Positions 1 through 11,330 of a stretch of 64,000 nt of DNA are shown here, in pieces. The notes below the pieces were generated by a model, which was not told the DNA's origin, searched no databases, and saw only the letters and a list, made by a program, of their open reading frames with translations. The position numbers were made by a program, and so were the translations under genes. Each line of letters opens with the position of its first letter. Position 1 is the first letter of the stretch. The stretch is from Opisthorchis felineus (Eukaryota > Platyhelminthes > Trematoda > Opisthorchiida > Opisthorchiidae), in NCBI GenBank assembly GCA_004794785.1, contig SJOL01006425.1, positions 853,853 through 917,852 on the forward strand, given 5' to 3'.

Positions 1-3000
1 CCCCCCCCCCCGCCTTGTAGGTAAGTGCAACCCGCTTTTATGCGCGTGCCGATCGTGAACGTCCTATGTACGTTTTTCAGCGAGTAGTATGGTGTTGAAC
101 AGTGAAATCTCGAGTGGGAAATTAAGGTTGCCTGGATGACTCCCTCGCCTATCCACCATTCTAAGAAGAACCTTTCCATCGCTATCTGGGAGTATTCCAC
201 TTTAACGATCCTCAGCCAGTACGTGATGGGCTTCCATTCAAAAACATTCTTTGTGGCTCATAGCCAATGTCGAACGCTCCTTGTCATTGACTGCCTGCTT
301 AACTCATCTCAGATTGAGCCACACACAGCCTAAGTGGTCCCTCGTGATAAGCGCTCGTTACTAAATAGTCATCTCACCCCCGTCCATTAAAATGCATTCA
401 ATCTGGGTACCAGTACGCAGTTTCTGCGTTCCCACTCCGGATGCAACTGTCAATTTTCGTTGCTCTCTAATCCCCCTATTTTCCTCTGGCTGTGTGGTGC
501 CAGCAACTGTAACCACGCCCAATTCTGAGGTGTGATTCCATCATGAATATTATCTTTTTTCTTATTGTTCCATTGTCCACCATGTTTATCACGATATTTT
601 CAATGACGTATTCGCTTTCCGCCCCCGCACTTCGCAGTTTGTTGATCACCAACACTTGACCTTGCTTCCTGACCGTACTGTTCCTATTTTTTGTCTTGCT
701 TAATGAATTTTGTTAGATGGTCTCAACACCTAAACAACATTTTTGTGCGCCTACTAGGTTAGCTGTTGCCGAACTTTTTCAGGAGCTGTGTCATAACTTG
801 TTTGTTCACACACTTCTAGATGGAGGTGAGACCCCACGTGACCAGCTGTGTTTCTCTTGCTCGTTAGCGTGGCATTCGTAGCCTTGAGTTGTTTGCTGGG
901 TGGATTATCCAACAACAACAGCAATTGCCAACACAGCGCTGCTGTGACTGACCACACTTGGTTTCGTACTGCTTCATTTTCTTAAAATTAACAAAATGGA
1001 GCTGACACGTGACACTTGCTAGAGGTTCTGCCGATACTATCGCTAGGTTAGTCGAATTTGACTGCAGGGGCATCTGTTTGTTCGTCCTATCTGCACCCTA
1101 TTCAGGTGAAAAAAGTTCCAGCACCAAGCGCGAAATCTCCATGCTTAACTGATAATCTTGCCACCGTATTCCAGACTGAATATCCAAAAACTTATTGAAA
1201 CCTTTCTTTCGTGTACACACTTTCCGTATCAGTTGCGAGAGTATTTTCATTCCTGATTTGTATTGTATTGTGCCGACCGGACGTCAGCATTTTGAAAGCG
1301 TGGCTCACTGTCATTCAGGCTGGTATGGAATATTATCAAGCCAAATACCACCAATGGGCAGCCAAGCATTGTCGAATCGAATTATACTGTCGTTCATCGA
1401 CCTCTCAGTTTCAACCGACCAGGTGCCTCATGGTCCCGTCAGTTTCCAACAGGGTGTACGTTAAAGGCTGATTGTACTGTGACCAGCCAATCGGTTAAAC
1501 ATACGTCCAATATATGTGTATGTATACATATATATGTATTTGTATTTATGCACATATATATATATATATATATGCATACATCTGTCTTCATGTATACATA
1601 TGTGTAACCAACCGCTTCTTAGCCTAGTTTTCCAGGCGCTATCATTACTTGGGGGTCGGTGTACTACCAAGTCAAATTCAGCCAAAGAACCGCATACTAC
1701 TGCCATGTGATTTTTGTTTGAGTAGTTCCGTATCTTTGGTAAGGTAGTTTTTGCGAGACAAATAGCTCTTCTCAACAATGGGCCTGTCATGTACTCGGAG
1801 CGATTTTTATGTCCGGCCTGCCCAAGCAACGCCTAAGGCTGTTTGCTGAACCTAAAAAGGTGAAAAAGACTTTCACGGAACGGCGCAGACCGACCATCAC
1901 TTTGATGTCCTAAGAAATGCACAGTATAGGTAGATAAGTTTAGGTTGACTAGTAATGGAAAAAGACAACGATAATCGCAGAGTTGTTTTACAACTCAACC
2001 TGTGAGTGACCTTCGTCAGGAGCAGAGTAATGGGATCACGAAGTGCGCATACGGCGCACACTCAGTTCGACCTGCTTCGTATCGCACACGATGCGGGTGT
2101 TCTGAAACATAGACCTATTAAATGAATTGTGTGCCTTTCAATGACTGAAGGAGGATAGGCGAAATCGAACTACTATGGATAATTTTGGCTTTAAATGATA
2201 TATCCCAAGTATTTCAAACATTAGTACGGTAGTCAGTGATTTATAGACACGAGGAAAGCATTTGAAGTATGAGCTTCACTCAGGAGGCTTCGGACGAATT
2301 AGCCGGGACGCATGCAATCGCCTGATCGATGAGAAGCTCTAATAATTCGAATAAAACAAAACCTTTTCAAGCGAAGTCGGCGTTCACGTGAAACGTGTAT
2401 AGTGCTCAACGGAAGGTGGATATTTCACCAGTGTCCTTCAGCAAGTAAGAGGAGAAAGACCGAAGTTTTCGGAGTCCTCAATGTAGTTTTGAGGGGAGAT
2501 TCTGTGTTCGAATCAGGCACTGTCCCTGACTCCCGAAAATGTTACACAAGTTAAAGAGAGTTCTGATCTAGTAAGACCAACATAATGACTTACCCATCTC
2601 TTGAGAAAACGATAGTCTTATCGGCTTGTTAAGCGTTTTCTCTTCCGTTTTGTTCCGAATTTTCAAAGAGACTACCATAACCTGTTCCTCAAATGGGAAA
2701 AGCATAGACAGACTAATGTTACACTTCCGGTTGCTCTCCAATCGGTGATCACTGCACAGTTTCGCGAGAGTTTCCATACTTCGTTTTCTGGACGCTGTAG
2801 AAATCCCACATCATCATAAATTTAATTGGCACTGTCCCAGCGTCCCAATGGGCTTAGCCGAATACTGAGCGCCCTCAGTTTGGGAGACTTTTGCATTCAA
2901 AAGATCCCATGTTTATCCTGGTTTATCGGTCGAAGGGATGGATGGTTTCATAAATGGAACAGAGATGGTGATTCATTCGGTTTCCTCTTTCACCTGTAGT

Positions 3001-4069
3001 GTTTTCGCTTGTAGCTGGATAATTAACATGACTTTTTAAAATCAGGAAGAAGAGCTCATATCGGTAACTTTTTTGTGAACGGGTCACGTGAATTTCTTTC
3101 TACTGAAAGGTAATGCGCAGTCGATGGTAGTGCTACTCACGTCAGATCACATTGTGTACGATTTCGAAGTACGTTGTTTCCGGGTAATCCAGATCTGCTT
3201 CGTTTTGATTAACTCAGCTATTCCCGTTCCCCAGTTTGGATTCCCCTGCTATGAGAAAACTTGGCAACTCAACAGCATTTGATTCGACTATTTGCCTTTT
3301 GAAAAATCCTGTGCACACGTCTTTGAACAGCTATCTATTCCAGTGCAGCACATTGTAACCGGTCATCTTTTAAATTTTCAGGCTATTTTACTTTCATTGT
3401 ATAGAAATTAGACAGTTTAGCTTCATCCGTTGAGAGGTCATGTACCGGGCTTTGTGTAAGATGAACCTATGCCTATGAACAACGTTAAATCACTATAGCT
3501 GGTTCCACCTTGTTGTGGATTGAATTGCACTTGTTGGCACTACTGAATGTGGCGTGTCGTACGCGCCTAGAAGCTACTATGCATTCATTCTGAATACATC
3601 ACAGGTTATCTTGTGATGTATGATCTGCATTCGTTTGTTTGGTCGGCTCTTCGCTGGAGTCAGGTCGATAAGTGCTAAATAAAAGCAAATGGCCATTTGA
3701 ATCTTGCAATCCATTTTTATGAGTTTATTGCGTATAAGGGGGCTTTCACAGTTTGAAGTCAGTTGTGTTCGTGGTCATGTGTGAGCGAATTGATCTGTAG
3801 AAGAACGATAAGATGATGACATAAACACTATTACGATTATTACGAAAACTTTGGTTTCTGATTTAGGGGAAATTGTGTTGTGTACTGAAAAATCCACCTG
3901 TTAGCAGGAATACTACATAGCATTTTTACTTCTGTTCAACTGTGATCGGTCTTTCTAAAAATTTTGAACAAGCGTTTTATGATTTTGGGGAATATCTTCA
4001 ACCCTACCAGGGACGGACTGTGCAAATAAAGAGCATAGTTTAATCGATTGCTTTCTGCCTTCCATTTAG
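1..4069. other. No gene recognised; probably intron or 5' flank of the large gene
   Basis: Apart from the opening C-run and the TA-rich repeat at 1511-1582, the open frames are short with no domain. An upstream exon ending in phase 1 must exist for the gene starting to show at 4070, but none could be picked out here. Confidence 0.5.
1511..1582. repeat. TA/TATG-rich simple repeat
   Basis: The sequence alternates tatgtgtatgta, catatatatatata and similar units. It is ordinary microsatellite DNA and the cause of the Tyr/Ile-rich frames on both strands here. Confidence 0.85.
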
Positions 4070-4629
4070 GAGCCTCTGCAAACCGTGTGGGCCCGGAGAA
4101 CACACGTCGCTTCATGTCAGCCACTGCCAGTTCGGGTGCTAAACGGGTGACGATTAACGAAACTCTAAACAACCGTCACTCTCAAAGTCCATCTGCTGTC
4201 CCAAACAGTGCGAAAAAACCTGTGACTAGCATGAAACTTCGCCGCCCGCCATCCAATTCTGCAAACGCAACCACCACGATGCCGTTTAGTCGGGCCCACC
4301 CAAGACGCCAAACGTTCCCGAGTGGTTCTGAAATAACAGCACTGGTTATGGCTACGATTGATTCCTATGAGGATCCGAAAGAATATCTGTTATATCGTAT
4401 GCTTCAAGGGACCGATCTAACTGAGGCCGCCCCCAGCACGGACGATGTTTTCAGATCGTTCAGGTCACGTTCACCTTCCCTCTCAAAACCTCGTGTTACT
4501 GTTGTAAATATCGATCCAGATTCCGATCTTGCGTTGACCTCAAAACCTGTCAACCTGAATGGAATATCTCAACGTGTCCAACAACACTCACCTTCAGCGG
4601 TGGACGGGAGCAAAACTCGAAAAGAATAC
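4070..4629 (+). CDS. Internal exon 1 (first visible) of the large gene
   Basis: The acceptor is tccatttag ending at 4069 and the donor is gtatgt at 4630. The exon enters at the second base of a codon and leaves on a codon boundary. It encodes about 186 residues. The start is basic and Ser-rich (VGPENTRRF, then ATASSGAKR). The middle has a run with helical character (ITALVMATIDSYEDPKEYLLYRML) that is the most structured part of the exon. The end is Ser/Pro-rich again (SFRSRSPSLSKPR) and contains an aliphatic stretch VTVVNIDPDSDLAL. The open frame continues a little past the donor to a stop at 4645-4647, so an unspliced read would add only five residues. No domain was recognised. Because the exon begins inside a codon it cannot hold the natural start. 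Confidence 0.72.
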
Positions 4630-6299
4630 GTATGTTTCTTTAGTTGATCAGTGTTCATTTAAAGACGTGCGGTTTTTTTTCCTAGCGGCAATTCATTTTA
4701 TTTCATTTGGAAACGGTCTGTGAACTAAACGTCATTCGTGCTTCACCACAGGCATCGCAACTTTTCTCTAATGAGCGGTATTCTGTGAAACCGATGAACT
4801 TATTTTACTCGCCTTCACTCTTTGTACCTTTATCACAGTTCTTTCTCCCCTGGGGGTAGCTCTCCACGGGTTGATATAATCTGCCCATAAGTTAGCAGAA
4901 AAAGCGCGATCTAGAACTGGCCAAGGGCGTAGGATGCGAGCTCCTAACCGAAGGAACACCTTTTGATTTTTTTGATGGCTCTCCCTTAGGTTTAAACAGC
5001 CTTCCTGTAGCCAACAATTCATTCCTTCTCTCGTTCAGACTATATAGCAGCTGTGGATGGAAAGGATGTCCTAGCTGAACAAATAGTAAGATAACTAGAA
5101 GATACGATACACACTCTCTCTATAAAAAGTGTTGCTGTGTGAGCCGACTAATCACGAAAAGTAATGAAGAAATGACTGCAACGAAACCAATCCTGGTTTA
5201 TTGGGTGAGTTCACTGTGGATTGCCAGTCAGTCAACACCAATGCGCTGGGCTTGATGACTCAGATATCCACCAGTTACGTCTCGGATGCCACAGTAGGCA
5301 ATGAACCAGCCACGTCACGATTTTCAAAGCACATAATATCCGGTGGGGGACGGCCGCCGGAACTAAAAACGAGCAGAGCAGAACCTTGTCAAATTGTGCC
5401 AAGCAGGCAAGCACTTGACGACTGTCTGACCTACTCAGCTCACGCAGAGTATCTTGGTTTGTGGTACAGAAATACGTCACTTTCAGGTCTAGAATTCTAA
5501 TGGGACAGGTATATTGGCTGAATTCCAATCGATCAAGTACGTCTTTATGCTCAATTCGTATAACTCCTGTCTTTTATTTTCGTTTTGATTGGAATGCTAT
5601 TCCGGATTTGGTGAACCGTGGCTTCGCTCTGTGAACGCTTCGATTTTAATCCGGTTTTCCAGAGATGACAGCGAAGCCGGAAATACGGATCACCCGCTAT
5701 TCATGCTCCATGGGCAACGTGTTATGCGCACCAAGCTAGTTGAGCAATATGGTGACCGTGATACCACATCACGGAACTTTGAACACTTAATTATGGTACA
5801 AAACCGCGAGTCAGTGATTCCCTGCTCTCGCCGGATAATCTGTGATTCGTCTGTTGGTCGTAAACCATTGGATAATCTATTTTAAACTTCGTCATTGTCC
5901 GTTACGGCTTTTGGGCGTTGAGAAGCGATATTGGTGTCCTAATGTCAGTGAATGCCAGTCAGAATACGGCAGAGGCTTCCAATTGTAATGACTCATCCCG
6001 CTGATTTCCAGCCATATCTGGGGTTTTCTAAGGCATTTTGGCTTTCTGGGAGCAATCCGCGTTGGTCAACACAGGATGCGGGTACTAGAAGCAAGTAAAC
6101 TGTGTTTTGAAGGAGTCCCTGTGAAAATCCTGGATTTTCACCTAAGCTTGTATTTCCTCTGACTTCGTCATTGCGACTGTGGTGTACCAGAAAAAGCTGT
6201 CAACATGACGTTTTGTGGGGCTTGAATGCTACCTTGATTCCGCGGGCTACACTGTCTGTGCGCGGTAGTCTCAGGAGTGAAACATATATGCCTTATTCT
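4630..6299. other. Start of the first large intron, no gene recognised
   Basis: Frames at 5201-5500 and 5589-5885 have no recognisable domain and may be old repeats. From about 6000 the sequence leads into the RTE-like leader. Confidence 0.4.
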
Positions 6300-7067
6300 C
6301 CGTGTCTTCGGGTTGGGTTAGCCCCTTACTGTTGATCAGATCAGGATACTGATGCCCCTAACACGGTCCTCCAAGGAAACCCTACTCTCCGCTGCCTTGC
6401 GGCTCGGACTTCTGAGTCAGAGACTAGAAGACAAAATCCTACATCCTCCCACCCTGTTGTGGTTCACACTTTTGAGCCAAATATTCAAGGTGTGATATCC
6501 CAATTTAACGCTCCTCCTCGGCCTGGGCAATCGGAAAATGTAATTTACCCGCACAGTTCTTTGTCCACCTATGTCTCTTCCCATTTCCTTCGCTGGATCG
6601 TTTAGTTATCAGTTATGTGGCCGACGTGCTTTATCCACTCCGCTGCAAACTAACAATGAACAAAATAACGCTTTTGTAAATGGGCGAGATTTTTTTTATA
6701 CACAGGAGCTTTCAACGTCCGTACCCTACGTCATGGTGGCAAACAGGTAATGCTTGATCCGACATTATACTCCTTTAAAATTGATGTATCTTTGAAACAC
6801 GCATAAAAGACTCAAACATAGTCATGCATCTTAAAACGCCAAGGACGGTCTCAGCTCTTTCACATTTCACTCCCCCTGTGTCCGGTGATCCAGAAGCGAT
6901 GACTCGTGGAATATGTGGCGTCGGAGTTACACTCAGCTCTAGAGCTGAACACAATTTTCTGGATTAAGTTCCTGATAACAGTCGTCTTTGCGCCTTTTGG
7001 TCATCCAGCTCAATCATGCTGAATGCTACTCGACATAGAAAACGGTGCCTGTTTGTAGTGTCCGTAT

Positions 7068-7267
7068 ATGTCGCCAACGGAATGCGACTATGACGATGAG
7101 AAGGATACTTTTTGTCGACAGTTTTCCAGATTCATTGGCCAAGCAAGAGGCACTGACGTCTTCATTGTGAGCGATATGAATGCTCAATTCGATCGCCTGA
7201 GCTCCTTGGGATCGCATCTAGTCGGTCGATTTGGAGTCAATGATCGCCGCACAGGCATCGCAGAGTG
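7068..7267 (+). pseudogene. Endonuclease-domain fragment of the RTE-like element
   Basis: The segment reads FSRFIGQARGTDVFIVSDMN, then AQFDRLSSLGSHLVGRFG. The DMNAQ piece corresponds to the metal-binding GDMNAQ motif of APE-type endonucleases of non-LTR retrotransposons; the Gly has changed to Ser but Asp and Asn are kept. It is cut off by a stop right after the domain centre, and the rest of the domain follows in other frames to about 7440. Confidence 0.7.
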
Positions 7268-7752
7268 ACTCGACTTGTTCGCTGATCATCCATTGCTTCT
7301 GAACAGCACTGATTATCAACGTGAACGCTCGCACCGCGTAACCTGGCTGTTACCAAGTGCAAATCAATTATGAACCCTATTGGGTAACGTGGGTGTCAGC
7401 TACCAGTGGAGGGCCACAATTCAAGACTACCATTCGTTCCGGGGCATATAACTTGATTCCGAGCACGCCTAACAGTTCGCTTTCTTTCATGCCATCAGGT
7501 CAGCAAGAAGGATGCCGATCCACCATCTCTGGAGAACTACCATAGCTCGGCAGTATCGCCCTGAGCTAGCTCAACAACTCTCTACAGCAAAACAATACTG
7601 TACTGGTAGCGAGCACGTGGATGAAACATAGCGAAATTTGAAAGGAGCCATGCCAGTGGCGTTCGGGTGCCGTCTATTCGACTTCTCGGGTTCGACCACA
7701 AGACCACTGGATATAGTCAAGGTCGCTATTCCTGATTGATGCCAGTAAATCT

Positions 7753-8124
7753 ATGTCAGCAGGCAACGAATACGACGGCGCGCACAAATCCCTCAAATGC
7801 AAAATATTGAAGAGCCTAAGGAAAGACCGAGAGTTATGGTGGACATCGAAAGCTCGGGAGATGAAAAAGGCTTTTGCTACCGGAAACAGCCATGCTCTAT
7901 ATCAACTAATACGATCCACTGGCCCTAGGAAAGCAACGGGCAGTGAGACGTTAAGTGGAAAACGCGGCTCATTAATTCGCTCGCAAAATCGGCCATCACT
8001 AAGGTGGACCGAAACTTTCGAAGAACAGTTCAGCTGGCCTCCTGCAACACAGCCTGTGGAGATAGTGCATACGAGTGAATGGAATGTAAACCTTAATCGC
8101 CCGTCGGAAGAAGAAACAAAGTAA
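7753..8124 (+). pseudogene. Linker between endonuclease and RT of the RTE-like element
   Basis: The segment reads ELWWTSKAREMKKAFATGNS, then ALYQLIRSTGPRKA and FEEQFSWPPATQP. The same order is seen in the second element near 25470-25550 (VWWTQKAKEMEEAQKAGNAR), which identifies it as the region just before the RT. It stops at 8122-8124, and the RT continues in another frame. Confidence 0.7.
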
Positions 8125-8187
8125 AAAATATCCGTACTGAAACGTGAGACGACACCAGCCCCTTTCAAAGAAGGCGGGGAATCCCTG

Positions 8188-9124
8188 GTGACCCATCTAA
8201 CAAGGCGTATTGGTGCTATGTGGAGTGCAGAGAAGGTGCTAGGCATCAGTCTGGTAGCTGTGGCGTCGAGGATGCTCTCTGTTTTTATCCTTCGAAGGTT
8301 GACTGAACACAGGGAGAGACAGATCGGTGAAAACCAAACTGGGCTCTGTCCTGCAAGAGGATGCATCGACAGATTCTGGAACAGCGACACTGCTTCCACC
8401 AAGCAACAATGGTTGTGTTCCTTGATCTGAAAGCTGCCCTTGCCTCTGTGGACCATCAGGCACTATGGCAGTGTCCATGGAGCAAAGGTGTCCCCATAAA
8501 TTCTTGACCCTCCTTAAGGCGCTGTACGCCAACTCCCGCGGATGTGTGAAGGGCTACGGGTGGCTCTCGCCTGGGTTCACCACATCAAGTGCTGTCAGGC
8601 AAGGCTGTCCTCTTTCACCTTTCCTCTTCAATTTCGTCATTTGCACGATTATAGAACACTCACTGCCAGCCTCTCATGCCTGTGGGGTCGAAGTGCTCCC
8701 GGAGCGTCCGCTCACAGATATCGAGTACGCAGACGAGATAGCCCTTCTTGGATCTGATGCCGTTGTAATGCAAACAATATTAAATAATCCAAATAATTCT
8801 GCCTCACGGTTTGACATGCGCCTCACACCTGCAAGGCGTAAAGTGCTACTGCAAGACTGGGTGGGCTCGAGCCCTAACGTCATGATTGCGGATGAGCCTT
8901 TTGAGGTAGTAGACAAATTTTTGTACCTGGGCAACGATATTACTCCGGGTGGTCTCGCGAAAGATGCTATTTCCATCCGGATTGGGAAGGGCAGAGCTGC
9001 TTCCGTGAACTTGGATCACCTGTGGCGCAGGCGTGACATCAGCTTAACCGTCAAGGGTCGAATTTATGATGCAGAGGTGCGCTCCATAATATTATGCGGG
9101 TCAGAAAGATGGTCAGAAACATGA
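8188..9124 (+). pseudogene. Reverse transcriptase domain of the RTE-like element, frameshifted
   Basis: The RT motifs appear in order but in different frames. First come SRMLSVFILRRL and CPARGCIDRF. Motif A then appears as VFLDLKAALASVDH near 8412, with its Asp. From 8465 one frame carries SSAVRQGCPLSPFLFNF (motif B) and EYADEIALL at about 8723. The last is the YADD box with its second Asp replaced by Glu. The thumb follows (FLYLGNDITPGG and RRRDISLTVKGRIYD). Frameshifts plus the altered box mean the enzyme is dead. The frame ends at TGA 9122-9124. Confidence 0.75.
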
Positions 9125-10984
9125 CGCTCCGAGAGCGTCAAAACGATGTTTTCAATGCATAGCTCTTCTCCCAATCCCTCCAATGAAAAGTCCACTGACA
9201 CCCCTGTATTTACACACCAGTTATATCAGCTACCGTCTTCAATGCGCAGCTGTCTACCCCACCTCCCCAAATTATCGGTGAACGAAATTGTGGCAGCTAT
9301 AACCACTGTACGGCAAGTACGCGGTTCTTACAGCTGATAATGTATGTATATATGTACATCCTGAGACAATACGTCCCCCAACCACTTCACCTCCTGGTAC
9401 TATTCTTTGGGACAGTAGAACCCAAGAATGAACGTTGCAAAATAATTATCCTGCCACTGTTCCTCGTGCATGGTTTTTTACCGTTGCAGCTCATCATGCT
9501 CACCTTGCGTGGAACCATTCATATATGGAACAAGTCCCGCCTAACTTTTCTCTCGCTTACTTGCGATTGTTTTTTTTTGTGTCAACCAGCCCAAATCTTT
9601 CGGCCATACTATCGATACTCCCTTTTTTCGTCAGCGACCGCATAGTCACGTTTTGTGCACCATGCGATAATGATACTTTCTGGCTGATTGGTGCAATACC
9701 AATGACTGGTGTTGCGACTTTTGTTTTTTAGAAAGACCAGACGACAAGCTAGGATGACTTTATAACGCTTTCAAGCTGTGACGAAGCTCCGTATCAAAGT
9801 TTTTGACTTTATTCAGCCCAAACAATACACAAGGTCCACAGGAGGCACTTTTAGGTTATTATAGCTATTTTTCGTTCACGACTTTTCACAATATTTCCCC
9901 AACGGAGATGGTTCTTACTTAGTGTGTGAAATGATGTGAACTCACTTCGGGAAGCTTGTGGCTGGTTTAAGGTCCCACACCTTGTTGCGTTACTATTTCA
10001 CCATTTCTGAATCTGTTTACTTGTTTAAGACACGGCTGACATAAGGCAGATTCACTTGTTCGCCGTTTGTGTCACCGTTCACGTGACCAACTGGTTACTT
10101 GTCCGTAATACCTCGTTCAGTTTTCTCTACTTTATCCATTTTTTAAACTTCTTCGGTTGTCTGTATTCCTGGAACATTGATCTCATCTCTTGTGACTGAA
10201 CAACAAAAAAGGGACAGTACTATCGTTTGTCTGAGCATTGTTGTAAGCATACCACCCTGATCGACCGTGTGAAATTTTGGATGCTCGTGGCTTATTTTTC
10301 TGAGGTCCCTCTTTTGTCTACGCAACATCCGCCGCAGAGTATCACCGATTCAAGTCCTTTTTTGTGAATCGGTAATGCCTACTCTACCGACGCCACTGCA
10401 CTACCCAATTCTGGTTGATTGTCGCAGACACACACGAGGCCACAATGAATGTAACGTTGTAACATGTTTGTAACAATGTAACAGCAGATCCCGGGGCTAT
10501 TCACAACACAACGTACGAAGTTTTGTGGCCTGTATGTACGTTACTTTCTTTTCGATGAATTGAAATACCCACATTGGAACGTGACGTCACCCACCTAACG
10601 CCATCAGGTCGACCTGAGTCAAATACATTCCTGTGGATGCGAACACCTACGCGGTACAAGGACGAGGTATTTGTTTGTGTAAAACACAACCGTCGGTCGA
10701 AGCACTGTTGGTGAATGAAATCGGAGAACACGGAAGCTTTGTTACGATCAATCGTGACTGCTTTCAAGCGAACTTGCGCCAAGTCGTTCTGATCTTTATC
10801 CTATTAAGTCCGATTTAAGTGACGGAGGATGGATTTCAAAGGATACAGTAAACAAACCGTTTTGATAACAAAAGGCAAAGGTGCCGTCTCACGTTAGTCA
10901 CGATGCCACGAGGTTGTGCCAAAGTTTGCCTACTGCACTTCTGTGCACCAGGGTCATCGAAATCGTTCGTCCACAACGAAAATA

Positions 10985-11130
10985 AAATGGGTTATCTCGA
11001 ATATCGTATCAACCGAAACATGAGGGGGCCTTTGTGCAGCACGTTCAGTTAAAGAATATCGTAAACGAGAGATGCAACCGAGTCTCTCCTGAAAACTCAG
11101 TTACTATTCAAATGAGTATATTTGTCGAGG
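10985..11130 (+). repeat. Block shared with 61945-62095
   Basis: The shared runs include atctcgaatatcgta, tgcagcacattcagtt (with one change), aacgagaga and caaatgagtata. The block lies upstream of copy D but in the orientation opposite to that seen in copy A. The repeat has therefore been rearranged, or two copies meet head to head. Confidence 0.6.
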
Positions 11131-11204
11131 ATACTATACTCCTTGCCAAGTAAACTTACGCGCGAGGCGGCTTCATGTTTTTATTAGCACCATATTTCGT
11201 CCAA

Positions 11205-11330
11205 TTTTGGGTTCACTTAGAATATAAGGTTGACGGAAACTCAAAGAGTGTGTCTATCTGGTGTGCTCCAAGAGAGACAAAACCGATCGTGGGCTGTCGA
11301 AGAGTGTCCAGCAGTCTTTTGAGCAATATG
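11205..11330 (+). repeat. Copy D of the hammerhead-carrying repeat, sense to the large gene
   Basis: The plus strand shows ataaggttgacggaaactc, then CTGGTGTG, GAC, AAAAC, GATC and GTGGGCTGTC (core 11258-11298). Here the ribozyme orientation is the same as the host transcript, but two core bases of CTGATGA and the G of GAAA are lost. It should be inactive. Confidence 0.6.

Larger units (their letters stand above)
6300..9125 (+). mobile_element. RTE-like non-LTR retrotransposon, decayed, EN and RT
   Basis: In order along the plus strand are: a leader (about 6390-6480) similar to the leader of the copy at 23.7 kb (shared ccgctgccttgcgg); the start of an AP-type endonuclease (GAFNVRTLRH near 6710); the endonuclease centre (7068-7267); the region between endonuclease and RT (7753-8124); RT motifs (8188-8460); and the RT catalytic and thumb region (8465-9124). 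The frame is broken many times by stops and shifts, so the element cannot make a protein. It lies in sense orientation in the large intron between 4629 and the exon at 20402. The 3' tail was not delimited. Confidence 0.8.

Noticed and set aside
1461..1829. Long minus-strand frame of 122 codons
   Set aside because: Much of it is translation of the TA/TATG-rich simple repeat; no coding pattern.
5039..5085. Mini-exon in the large gene (acceptor ctctcgttcag, donor gtaaga)
   Set aside because: It is open only in phase 1, while the exon before it ends in phase 0; too short to trust alone.
7902..8456. Minus-strand frame of 184 codons
   Set aside because: It is the antisense of the RTE-like element, whose plus-strand motifs are clear.
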